Part shown: piece by piece, positions 44,508 to 52,588 of the stretch
Layout: each line of letters begins with the position of its first letter
Position numbering within the stretch: the stretch's first letter is position 1
NCBI GenBank assembly: GCA_020054095.1
Contig: JAGVMA010000032.1
Location: 1-55,555 of the forward strand
Reading direction: 5' to 3'
DNA from: Bacteroidia bacterium
GTDB taxonomy: Bacteria > Bacteroidota > Bacteroidia > JADZBD01
DNA length: 55,555 bases
The notes under the pieces: model-generated
The model's database searches: none
What the model was told of the DNA's origin: nothing
Seen by the model: the letters and a program-made list of their open reading frames with translations, nothing else
Made by a program: the position numbers and the translations under genes

Positions 44508-44846
44508 ATGGAAACCACTCGCCAGCATAAAGTAGCCCGCTTAGTGCAAAAAGAATTAGCCGATATTTTTTTAAAAATAGGACGCAACTTAGCACCCGGT
44601 GTTTTAATCACCGTTACCGAAGTGCGCATCAGCCCCGATTTATCGGTGGCAAAAACGTATATAAGCGTGTTCCCTACTGCCAAGCGCGAAAAAACACTGG
44701 CAAGTGTTAAAAACAGCGTGAAAGAAATAAGGCACACACTTGGCACTAAGGTTAAAAACCAATTGCGCATTGTACCCGAACTTGTTTTTATCATTGATGA
44801 TTCGCTCGACCGTGCCGAGCGCATAGACCAACTTCTGAAAAAATAA
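44508..44846 (+). CDS. rbfA: Ribosome-binding factor RbfA
   Basis: RbfA helps mature the 30S ribosomal subunit and adapt to cold. The 112-residue protein has the KVARLVQKELADIFLK start, the VTEVRISPDLSVAKTYISVF strand segment and the LRIVPELVFIIDDSLDRAERID end, all family-typical. It is followed 3 nt later by a methyltransferase. The short leader after its -7 box is noted separately. Confidence 0.93.
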   Translation: METTRQHKVARLVQKELADIFLKIGRNLAPGVLITVTEVRISPDLSVAKTYISVFPTAKREKTLASVKNSVKEIRHTLGTKVKNQLRIVPELVFIIDDSLDRAERIDQLLKK

Positions 44847-44849
44847 CCC

Positions 44850-45662
44850 ATGCACTACGATCCTATAAAACGAAGCTTAGGCAATGTATTTAACAAATCG
44901 CCCTTTTTGCGAAAACTGTTTTACAAATTGCTCGATTTACTGCTGCTCCGCGCATGGCATGTGCACAAAGAATTAAAAGCTTGGAAACGCGAAAACAAAA
45001 AACCGGAAGTAAAAATTATAGATGCCGGTGCAGGATTTGGGCAGTACTCTTATTATTTATCTAAATGGGGCGATAATTTTAAAATAGATGCCGTGGATGT
45101 AAAACAAGAACAGATAGATGATTGCAACCGCTTTTTAAAATCAATAGACCGCGATAACCGTGTGAAGTTCGAGATGGGCGACCTCACCAAATTTAACCGC
45201 GAAAACACTTACGACCTTGCCATATCGGTAGATGTGATGGAACATATTTTAGAAGATGTGGAAGTTTTTAAAAACATACATCGCTCGTTAAAACCGGGCT
45301 GCATGCTGCTCATCTCTACTCCATCCGACCAAGGTGGCAGCGATGTGCACAGCGAAGATGGCTCATCGTTTATTGAAGAACACGTGCGCGATGGCTATAA
45401 CATTAACGATATACAAGAGAAATTAAAATTAGCGGGCTTCGCAAAAACCGAAGCACGTTATTCGTATGGCGCACCGGGCAAAATTGCTTGGCGCATTTCC
45501 ATGAAATATCCCATACTGATGCTGGGCGCAAGTAAATTATTTTTCATCATCTTACCTTTTTATTACATCGTTTTCTATCCCATTGCTTATGTGTTAAATT
45601 ATTTTGACACACACGGAAAACACCAAACCGGTACGGGCTTAATTGTAAAAGCTTGGAAATAG
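44850..45662 (+). CDS. Class I SAM-dependent methyltransferase with C-terminal membrane anchor
   Basis: The 270-residue protein has the class I methyltransferase motif I (IIDAGAGFGQYSYYLSKWG), an acidic motif II region (DAVDVKQEQIDDC) and SVDVMEHILEDVEVFKNIHR, a motif IV/V arrangement seen in ubiquinone/UbiE-like and MPBQ-like groups. Two to three hydrophobic segments near the C-terminus (YPILMLGASKLFFIILPFYY) suggest membrane attachment. The substrate is unknown. It follows rbfA at 3 nt; a REP-like pair lies between it and the permease. Confidence 0.85.
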   Translation: MHYDPIKRSLGNVFNKSPFLRKLFYKLLDLLLLRAWHVHKELKAWKRENKKPEVKIIDAGAGFGQYSYYLSKWGDNFKIDAVDVKQEQIDDCNRFLKSIDRDNRVKFEMGDLTKFNRENTYDLAISVDVMEHILEDVEVFKNIHRSLKPGCMLLISTPSDQGGSDVHSEDGSSFIEEHVRDGYNINDIQEKLKLAGFAKTEARYSYGAPGKIAWRISMKYPILMLGASKLFFIILPFYYIVFYPIAYVLNYFDTHGKHQTGTGLIVKAWK

Positions 45663-45682
45663 TTTTAGCTTTTATATTCAAT

Positions 45683-45709
45683 GTCATGCCGAGCCTGTCG
45701 AAGCATGAC
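45683..45709. repeat. REP-like stem-loop (second copy)
   Basis: GTCATGC (45683-45689) pairs with GCATGAC (45703-45709) around CGA-GCCTG-TCG-AA. It is homologous in core to the element at 1040-1064 but with another outer stem. About 40 nt further, GACAGGCAGGCTC (near 45748) looks like an inverted, altered copy of the same core, so this may be a paired element. Confidence 0.75.
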
Positions 45710-45795
45710 GAAACTGCTCTTGCACTCTTCGGCTACACCTGCGTGCCGACAGGCAGGCTCAGAGCAAGAAAAAATTAATCTATAAATTAGCAGCA

Positions 45796-47031
45796 ATGAA
45801 TTTCACGGGCTTTATAGCAAAGCGTTATTTGTTTTCAAAAAAATCGCATAACGCAATTAATATCATCACGCTTATTTCCATTGGTGGTGTTTGCATTGGC
45901 TCTATGGCAATGATAATTGTACTATCTGCACTTAATGGCATCACAGGTTTGGTTTTATCGCTTTACAATACGTTCGACCCCGATTTAAAAATTGTTCCAT
46001 CATCAGGAAAAACTTTTGCTGTTTCCGCACCGCTCACCGAAAAAATAAAAAGCATTGCCGAAATAAATAACTACTCGTATGTATTAGAAGAAAAAGCTCT
46101 GCTAAAACACGATGACAAACAAACCATTGCCACGCTTAAAGGCGTGGATAAAAATTTTGTTCGCCTTGGCGGCTTCGATTCATCAATAGTTGCAGGCAGC
46201 TATTTACTCCAGTCCGATTCATCCGCTTATGCCGTGGTGGGCGCTGGCATTGCTAACAAGCTATCGTTAAATGTGAGTGCCGAGTTTTCTTTTTACCCAC
46301 TTAGCATATATGTGCCTAAGCGCGAAATTACCGCTGTTAATACGCCCGATGATGCCTTTGCAACTAACATCACATTTGCCTCGGGCGTATTTGCACTCAA
46401 CGATGATTTTGATTACAAATATGTTTTGCTCCCCATAAATTATGTTGCCGATTTGCTCGGAAAACAAAATCAATTATCGGCCATTGAAATAGATGTGAAT
46501 GATGCTGCCGATGCAGACGAAATAAAAGTGCGGTTGCAACAAGCCATAGGTGGTAATTACAAAGTAAAAACCCGTTACGAATTAAACGAAGTGCTTTTCC
46601 GAACATTAAAATCAGAAAAATGGTGGACGTTTTTGATTCTCGCATTCATCATGCTCATTGGCATTTTCACGGTTATTAATGCCATCACCATGCTCATCAT
46701 CGAAAAGAAAAAAGATGCTGCTGTGCTTCGTTCAATGGGTGCGGATACAAGCGCCATCAAAAAAATATTTTACACCGTAGGTTTTTACATTACCTGTATC
46801 GGCAGTTTGTCAGGCATTATTTTAGGACTTACAATATGTTATTTGCAAATGCAATTTGGTTTTGTGCCCTTCAGCGATGGTTTTGTGGTAAATGCCTATC
46901 CTATAAAAATTATGTTTACTGATGTGCTTTATGTTTTTGCTACCGTTATTCTTATCGGCACCATTGCCACGCGCTATCCGGTGGCGGTGTTTGCAAAAAA
47001 ATATTTCGCTAATAATCTTTTACCGAAATAA
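45796..47031 (+). CDS. LolC/LolE-like ABC transporter permease (FtsX family)
   Basis: The 411-residue inner-membrane protein has an N-terminal helix after MNFTGFIAKRYLFSKKSHN (about 22-50), a periplasmic MacB-like core domain (about 55-265) and three helices at the C-terminus ending LPK. This is the layout of LolC/LolE, which with LolD release lipoproteins from the inner membrane for transport to the outer membrane; MacB-type permeases share the fold. The organism encodes several lipoproteins here. The ATPase is not adjacent. Its 3' end overlaps the convergent SDR gene by 23 nt. Confidence 0.88.
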   Translation: MNFTGFIAKRYLFSKKSHNAINIITLISIGGVCIGSMAMIIVLSALNGITGLVLSLYNTFDPDLKIVPSSGKTFAVSAPLTEKIKSIAEINNYSYVLEEKALLKHDDKQTIATLKGVDKNFVRLGGFDSSIVAGSYLLQSDSSAYAVVGAGIANKLSLNVSAEFSFYPLSIYVPKREITAVNTPDDAFATNITFASGVFALNDDFDYKYVLLPINYVADLLGKQNQLSAIEIDVNDAADADEIKVRLQQAIGGNYKVKTRYELNEVLFRTLKSEKWWTFLILAFIMLIGIFTVINAITMLIIEKKKDAAVLRSMGADTSAIKKIFYTVGFYITCIGSLSGIILGLTICYLQMQFGFVPFSDGFVVNAYPIKIMFTDVLYVFATVILIGTIATRYPVAVFAKKYFANNLLPK

Positions 47032-47728
47032 CTACCTCGTTAATTTTATCGGCCGAGTTAATTATTTTAATGTACTTATCGGCAACAGCATTTGCATCTG
47101 CCAAAATTCCTGTGTTTTTGTATTGAATAAATTCTTCCTTACGCGAAAAATAATTGCTGTCGGCATTTCTTATTTCGGTTTGCATCTGAGTGTCAACTAC
47201 TCCCGGGGCTATTGATAAAATTTTAAAATTATGTTTGCTTTTTACTTTTGCTTCGGCATCGGCCACGCGGCTCACCATGTCTAATCCGGCTTTTGATGCG
47301 CAATAAATACTCCAACCATCAACCGGATTTTTTCCTGCACCCGAACTCACATTCACAATTATTTTTTCGGCTTGCTGCAAATAATATGCTTTCATAAAAT
47401 TATTCATCAGTATGCTTGGCGCCAACAAATTAATGTTGAGTGTGTTTATTAAATCGGCATTATCAATAGTGCCAAGTGTTTGTATGGCACCTATCGCTCC
47501 TGAATTATTAATGAGGCATAAGCGCTTAGCTTGGTTGTGCTTTTCAAATTGCAGTGCTTTTGCTTTTTCCAAATCCGATAAATCGAGATGGATGTGCGTA
47601 TAATTTTTATGGCTTATGCTGCTGCTGCGCGAAATACCGATAACAATATTTGTATCGTCCTGCAAAAGTTTTTCAGCTATGGCTTTGCCTATACCGCGCG
47701 ATGTGCCTGTTATGTAATAATAGTTCAT
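47009..47728 (-). CDS. Short-chain dehydrogenase/reductase
   Basis: The 239-residue classical SDR has TGTSRGIGKAIAEKLL (NAD(P)-binding glycine motif), NNSGAIG, the catalytic Ser in VNVSSGAG and YCASKAGLD (YxxxK). The substrate cannot be inferred. It is the downstream gene of a minus-strand pair: the start overlaps the stop of the upstream PLP enzyme gene by one base (TAATG). Its end overlaps the convergent permease gene. Confidence 0.92.
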   Translation of the reverse strand: MNYYYITGTSRGIGKAIAEKLLQDDTNIVIGISRSSSISHKNYTHIHLDLSDLEKAKALQFEKHNQAKRLCLINNSGAIGAIQTLGTIDNADLINTLNINLLAPSILMNNFMKAYYLQQAEKIIVNVSSGAGKNPVDGWSIYCASKAGLDMVSRVADAEAKVKSKHNFKILSIAPGVVDTQMQTEIRNADSNYFSRKEEFIQYKNTGILADANAVADKYIKIINSADKINEVVISVKDY

Positions 47729-48867
47729 TAAGCCAATGCCTGCTTTAAATCATTTATTAAATCATCGGCATCTTCTATTCCTATGCTGAGTCGCAAAAGC
47801 GAATCTACTACGCCTACTCGCTCGCGCTCGGCTTTAGGGATGCTGGCGTGTGTCATGGTAGCCGGGTGGTTCACCAGCGATTCCACTCCGCCTAACGATT
47901 CGGCCAAAGAAAAAACTTTAAACGATGACGCCAACTTAAATGTATCATCAAGCGATGCGCCTTTAAGTGTGAACGAAATCATGCCGCCAAAATCGCGCAT
48001 TTGTTTTTTTGCAATTTCGTGGTTGTGATGATCTGTAAATCCGGGCCAATAAAGTTTTTCAATTTTAGGATGTGTTTTTAAAAACTCGGCAACCTTGCGT
48101 CCATTAAAACAATGCCTATCCATACGTACATGCAATGTTTTAATCCCGCGCAAGACTAAAAACGAATCCATCGGACCCGGATTAGCACCGCAAGCATTTA
48201 ATATAAATGCAAGCTGCTCATAAATTTTATCATCGTTAAGGCAAAGCGCACCCATCACCACATCGCTGTGGCCACCAAGGTATTTTGTAACGGAGTGCAT
48301 CACAATGGTTGCGCCCAAATCGAGCGGATTTTGCAAATAAGGTGATGCAAATGTGTTATCTACGCCAAGCATTAAATTATTTTGTTTGGCAATAGCAGCG
48401 CAAGCAGCTATGTCAATAATTTGCATGGTAGGATTAGTGGGCGTTTCGGCCCAAATTAATTTTGTGTTTGCATTTACGTATTTACTGATGTTGCTTGCAT
48501 CGGTCATGTTCACAAAATGAAACTTTATGCCGTAGTTAGCAAATACTTTTGTAAACATGCGATAGCTTCCGCCATACAAATCATCGCTTGTAATTACTTC
48601 ATCACCGGGTTTTAATAATTTTATTACTGCATCCATTGCGCCCATTCCGCTTGCAAAGCACAAGCCGTGCTTAGCGTTTTCTAATGCGGCTATGTTTTTT
48701 TCCAATGCCACACGTGTTGGGTTTTTTCCGCGCGCATAAGCATATCCTTTGTGCTTGCCTGGTGATTCTTGCACATAAGTGGATGTTTGGTAAATAGGAG
48801 TCATAATAGCTCCGTTACTTGGGTCGGGCTCTTGGCCTGCATGTATTGCTTTGGTTCCGAATTTCAT
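47728..48867 (-). CDS. Cystathionine gamma-synthase/lyase-type PLP enzyme
   Basis: The 379-residue Cys/Met metabolism PLP enzyme has the GTKAIHAGQEPDPSNGA start, YARGKNPTRVALEKNIAALE, CFASGMGAMDAVIKLLKPGD and VDNTFASPYLQNPLDLGA. The PLP Lys is in SVTKYLGGHSDVVMG, and the protein ends with SLGGVESLVNHPATMTHA. Synthase and lyase activities are not told apart by motifs alone. The ATG at 48867 is preferred to the GTG at 48885. The product may serve methionine or cysteine interconversion. Confidence 0.92.
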   Translation of the reverse strand: MKFGTKAIHAGQEPDPSNGAIMTPIYQTSTYVQESPGKHKGYAYARGKNPTRVALEKNIAALENAKHGLCFASGMGAMDAVIKLLKPGDEVITSDDLYGGSYRMFTKVFANYGIKFHFVNMTDASNISKYVNANTKLIWAETPTNPTMQIIDIAACAAIAKQNNLMLGVDNTFASPYLQNPLDLGATIVMHSVTKYLGGHSDVVMGALCLNDDKIYEQLAFILNACGANPGPMDSFLVLRGIKTLHVRMDRHCFNGRKVAEFLKTHPKIEKLYWPGFTDHHNHEIAKKQMRDFGGMISFTLKGASLDDTFKLASSFKVFSLAESLGGVESLVNHPATMTHASIPKAERERVGVVDSLLRLSIGIEDADDLINDLKQALA

Positions 48868-48938
48868 AAACTGTGTTTTAAGCACACGAATTTACAAATG
48901 TTGTGCAATTGAAAACAGAAATTGTAATATTGTATAGC

Positions 48939-50261
48939 ATGAAAAAAATACGAGCGTTAGTACCATTGATTTGTTTTCCCATTCTTGTCGTTTCGCAATT
49001 AGGTAATCAGCGAACTGTTGACTCGCTCACAACGCTATCTAACAAAGCAACAAACGATAGTTTAAAAGCTGTTCTCAATATAAAAATTGCTTACAAATAT
49101 GGATGGAATGATTTGCCAAAACAAAAACAAAGTGCATTTAACGCTCTTAAATATGCTCGCATGGCAAAGGATTGTGTGCTGGTTGCTGAAGCATTAGGCA
49201 TACTTGCATCCTCATTTGGGTTTGAAGGGAATGAAAAACAATCGTTGCGTTTTGCAATTCAATCGCTTAAACTCGCTCAATACTTAAATGACAAGGAACT
49301 TATTGCATCAACTGAAAATTCAATAGGTTACTTATACAGCATGTTTAAAAAATACAATGAGGCCGAGCTGCATTTATTGGCAGCAATAAAAGCAAATCAA
49401 GAAATAAATAATGAAAAAACCACTGCTGCATCTTATAATAATTTGGCAAATGTGTACATGCTCACTAAGAAATTAAACGAATCTATTTTTTACAGAAAGA
49501 AAGCATTGGCGATACGTAAGAAGTTGAATAATCTTTCTGCTCTGGGCGACACATATAATGACATAGGCGAAACATTTGTTGTGATGGGCAATAACGATTC
49601 TGCCATTTTTTATTTAAAAATTGCTTATCAGATAAAAAAAGAAATTGATGACAAAGAGATGCAATCGCTTACGGCTATGAACTTAGCGAACATATACACT
49701 GAAACAAACAAATTACCAGATGCGGAAAATTTTTTAAAGATAGCCTATGAAAATGCTGTGATTATTGGATCTAAAGCATATATGAAACAGTGTTATGGAA
49801 TATTTTCAACTCTTCACGAAAAAAATGGCGATGCAATTACTGCTCTAAGGTATTTAAGAAAATTTCTGTCGCTTAACGATTCAATTAACAGCGAAGAAAC
49901 CCAAAAAGAAATTGCACGATTAAATGAGGAATTTCAAACAGAAAAAAAACTATTAACCATAAAAACATTAGAATCACAGATAAACACCGAGCGCGAACTT
50001 GCCGAAGAAAAAGATAAAAAGAAAACTATTTTAATTATAGCATCGGTCGCAGGGTTTATTATAGTAATCATCTTTTTGTTTTTACTGAACAAGCGCTTTG
50101 TTGAAATAAAAAAGCAAAAGAAATTAGTTGAATCACAAAAGCACCTTGTAGAAGAAAAGCAAAAAGAAATTTTAGATAGTATTCGATATGCCAAGCGCAT
50201 ACAGCAATCTTTGTTGCCAACAGAAAAATACATCGAACGACAAATAAAAAAATCAAAATAA
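48939..50261 (+). CDS. TPR sensor protein without an output domain
   Basis: The 440-residue protein has a signal segment, TPR repeats (about 60-320), a coiled coil, a membrane helix (about 362-382) and a short tail with LDSIRYAKRIQQSLLPTEKY, then IERQIKKSK and a stop. That tail is the linker which in the protein at 35729-37948 leads into the SpoIIE phosphatase domain, but here the domain is absent. I believe Bacteroidota often have such truncated relatives. It may act as a decoy, adaptor or signal integrator. I use ATG 48939; a weak TAATATTG box lies at 48925-48932. Confidence 0.87.
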   Translation: MKKIRALVPLICFPILVVSQLGNQRTVDSLTTLSNKATNDSLKAVLNIKIAYKYGWNDLPKQKQSAFNALKYARMAKDCVLVAEALGILASSFGFEGNEKQSLRFAIQSLKLAQYLNDKELIASTENSIGYLYSMFKKYNEAELHLLAAIKANQEINNEKTTAASYNNLANVYMLTKKLNESIFYRKKALAIRKKLNNLSALGDTYNDIGETFVVMGNNDSAIFYLKIAYQIKKEIDDKEMQSLTAMNLANIYTETNKLPDAENFLKIAYENAVIIGSKAYMKQCYGIFSTLHEKNGDAITALRYLRKFLSLNDSINSEETQKEIARLNEEFQTEKKLLTIKTLESQINTERELAEEKDKKKTILIIASVAGFIIVIIFLFLLNKRFVEIKKQKKLVESQKHLVEEKQKEILDSIRYAKRIQQSLLPTEKYIERQIKKSK

Positions 50262-50927
50262 TTATTTATCTGTAATCTGCAAATTCATAAATCCTTTATG
50301 AAAATAAAAGCAGCTTATTGCGAGCATAATGTGGCCCAAATCTAAATGGTTAAACCAAACGCTGAAAGTAATTTTAAATACGTGAGCAGCTGCAGCCAAC
50401 GAACAGAATATTACGCCTATTAAAATATTTTTACTTGCTACATCTTTTGTTTTAGAGTACACGTATCCGTGAAACGATGCAACCACTATGAGCATGCCGT
50501 ACAAGCCATGCACTTCCACCAAATGAAAATTTAATGTGTAAATCGTGAGTGAGATTAAAACAATTAATTCAACAATATTAAGCGCAGAAAATATTTTAGA
50601 TAAATTATTTCGCATGTGTCTGCGAGCGTAAAAAATGGCAGCACGCTCAAACATGGCTACCGATATCATACTTATTAACCAACCAATTAATTTCCACTCT
50701 TTGCCTAAGGCATAATTAAATGCATGGCCCAATATCCCACCCAAAAGCGTAGCGGAGCCAAGCAAAAACATACTGTACTTAGAAATTACAAAAACCAAAT
50801 CGGTTCTTTTTTGCTTGTTTAATATTACAAATGAAACAAAGCAAACGGTGGCAACAATTAAATCGGTGAGCGTTACAATGGGTTCTTGTATAGTTATTCC
50901 AAATAATTGAACTGATGGCTGCTGCAT
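50262..50927 (-). CDS. Polytopic membrane protein, unknown function
   Basis: The 221-residue protein has about seven membrane helices (for example LTDLIVATVCFVSFVIL, SMFLLGSATLLGGILGHAF, LIGWLISMISVAMF) with charged loops, and a GHAFNYAL / HGLYGMLIV His-containing pattern. The layout may fit a recently named 7TM DUF family, but I cannot name it with confidence. The gene abuts the convergent TPR gene (stop to stop with no gap) and follows the endonuclease gene by 3 nt on the same strand, so it is probably co-transcribed with it. Confidence 0.8.
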   Translation of the reverse strand: MQQPSVQLFGITIQEPIVTLTDLIVATVCFVSFVILNKQKRTDLVFVISKYSMFLLGSATLLGGILGHAFNYALGKEWKLIGWLISMISVAMFERAAIFYARRHMRNNLSKIFSALNIVELIVLISLTIYTLNFHLVEVHGLYGMLIVVASFHGYVYSKTKDVASKNILIGVIFCSLAAAAHVFKITFSVWFNHLDLGHIMLAISCFYFHKGFMNLQITDK

Positions 50928-50930
50928 AAA

Positions 50931-51746
50931 TTAATTTTTCCAAAAACCTGTTTCTAATTCCGATTCAAGTTCTTCTTCTTTTTTATTACTTAGTTTTTCA
51001 AAAAAATTTAATCCTGTAATTTTCTCAACCGAATCAATGGTAACCACAAAATCAAAAAACGATTTTTTATCCCAGTCTTTGTTTTCGATAATGAAAGCAA
51101 TGGCCTGAGGTGATGTGCTATCGGCAGTACAAATAATTTTGTAAAAATATTGGGGCACCGCTACTTTGTTTTTTGTTCCAATTGTTGGTAAGCCACTTGT
51201 TAAAACGGGGCCGCATATCACATTCACTTGTCCGTGTTTTATTGCCCACTTCCTTACTTTATTTTCTAATCGCTCCCAAATTCCGGCATTAAATGCATGC
51301 AACTGCGGACTGATGTTACTCATGTAGAAAGACTCCTGCATGGTTTGCATACTGTAGTTCATATCTCCGGCAGGGCATAAATGTCCTCTGTCGTATCCCG
51401 AGTTTTTATAATCAGTATGCTCAGCACTCTTTGTTTTCACCAACGGGTCAGCAATAAATTTGTCCACCCGCTCCACTGCATTTGTTTCGCACATATCTTT
51501 AGTGAGTAGATAACTAACCCAGTTTGCTTGTTCATGTGCTTCGCTATAGCAAAGGCAATAGGCTGTGTGTGTTACAAATTGTTGGCACTGTTTTTCATCA
51601 GGCACTATAAAATTTGTAGCCACCGTATTCGTTTGTGTGTTTGTCAATTGCTTATTAAAAACAAATGCAAATAACACAAGTGCTACCGCTAAAAGAATCA
51701 GTATAATTTTAATTCGCAAAGTATTTTTTGTAGGTTTGAGAGGCAC
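50931..51746 (-). CDS. DNA/RNA non-specific endonuclease (DRGH family), secreted
   Basis: The 271-residue enzyme has an N-terminal membrane or signal segment (IKIILILLAVALVLFAFVF), then the mature nuclease with YDRGHLCPAGDMNYS (catalytic His122) and FYMSNISPQLHAFNAGIWERLE (metal-binding Asn). Such enzymes degrade nucleic acids outside or in the periplasm. The annotated GTG start (51746) is uncertain: a perfect -7 box, TACGTTTG, on the minus strand (51753-51746) overlaps it, so transcripts starting near 51739 would use a later codon, perhaps TTG at 51719. Confidence 0.88.
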   Translation of the reverse strand: MPLKPTKNTLRIKIILILLAVALVLFAFVFNKQLTNTQTNTVATNFIVPDEKQCQQFVTHTAYCLCYSEAHEQANWVSYLLTKDMCETNAVERVDKFIADPLVKTKSAEHTDYKNSGYDRGHLCPAGDMNYSMQTMQESFYMSNISPQLHAFNAGIWERLENKVRKWAIKHGQVNVICGPVLTSGLPTIGTKNKVAVPQYFYKIICTADSTSPQAIAFIIENKDWDKKSFFDFVVTIDSVEKITGLNFFEKLSNKKEEELESELETGFWKN

Positions 51747-51774
51747 AAACGTAATGAAATAAATTGTTAAAAAA

Positions 51775-52269
51775 ATGAAAACTATTTGGCTTGTAAGGCA
51801 CGCAAAATCCGACTGGGGCGAGGCAACTGCCGTTGACTTTGAACGCCATTTAAACCAGCGTGGTTATAGCGATGCAAATAAAATGAGCGCTTTATTGAAA
51901 TCAAGAAACGAAGTGCCCGAAACCATTATTTCAAGCCCTGCAATTCGTGCAATTACAACCGCAATTATTTTTTCAAGAAACTTTTGGGGAAATGTGCAAT
52001 TACTTAAAATAGAAGATAAAATTTATGAATCATCTGAAGATGAATTGATGAAAATAATTGAGCGTACTTACCCGGTTTTAAATCAAGTAATGTTTATTGG
52101 CCACAACCCAACAATTACCGCCTGCATTAATTCGTTAGCATCTGCATCTATTGCCAATGTGCCCACCACCGGAATTGCAAAAATTACTTTTGATGTGGTT
52201 GATTGGAAACTTATTGCAAAAGGCACAGGCACACTTGTTTACTTTGATTTCCCGAAAAATCCACGATAG
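51775..52269 (+). CDS. Phosphohistidine phosphatase SixA-like
   Basis: The 164-residue protein has the histidine-phosphatase motif with the catalytic His9 (LVRHAKSDWG), the SSPAIRAITTA Arg segment and FIGHNPTITACIN with the second His. SixA removes phosphate from phosphohistidine in phosphorelays, and related short forms act on other phospho-ligands. It is first in a set with a small Lys-rich protein, ppk1 and ppx, so a polyphosphate or phosphate-signalling link is suggested by context. Confidence 0.9.
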   Translation: MKTIWLVRHAKSDWGEATAVDFERHLNQRGYSDANKMSALLKSRNEVPETIISSPAIRAITTAIIFSRNFWGNVQLLKIEDKIYESSEDELMKIIERTYPVLNQVMFIGHNPTITACINSLASASIANVPTTGIAKITFDVVDWKLIAKGTGTLVYFDFPKNPR

Positions 52270-52361
52270 TTATTTAAAGGTTAATTTACCATTAAATATT
52301 GCGCTTCGTCTTTGCCAAGCACATTATTTTGGTGACATTTCTGCCTTCAAAAAAAACAAAC

Positions 52362-52562
52362 ATGAACAAAGCATCTCGAAAAAAAATGGAGGCCGATATT
52401 TTATCGGCATTAACTGCGCTGATAGAAATAAACAACAAGCAGGCGGCAGCTAAAATGAAAAAACATTTAAAGAAACAAAGCAAAACATTGGCAAAAAAAT
52501 TTGCAACAGTAGAATTAAAGCTATCTAAAAAGAAACCTGCAGCTCGCAAAAAAGTAAAATAA
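52362..52562 (+). CDS. Small Lys-rich protein in the polyphosphate cluster
   Basis: The 66-residue protein (MNKASRKKMEADILSALTAL...) has an amphipathic helix rich in Lys and Ala, then KKHLKKQSKTLAKKF and a LSKKKPAARKKVK tail. About a third of its residues are Lys or Arg. It has no signal peptide. It lies between sixA and ppk1 and may bind polyphosphate or nucleic acid, but that is inference from composition. I start at ATG 52362; the longer frame upstream runs through untranslated-looking sequence. Confidence 0.7.
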   Translation: MNKASRKKMEADILSALTALIEINNKQAAAKMKKHLKKQSKTLAKKFATVELKLSKKKPAARKKVK

Positions 52563-52588
52563 ATTATTACTTTTAGCTGAATACTTTT

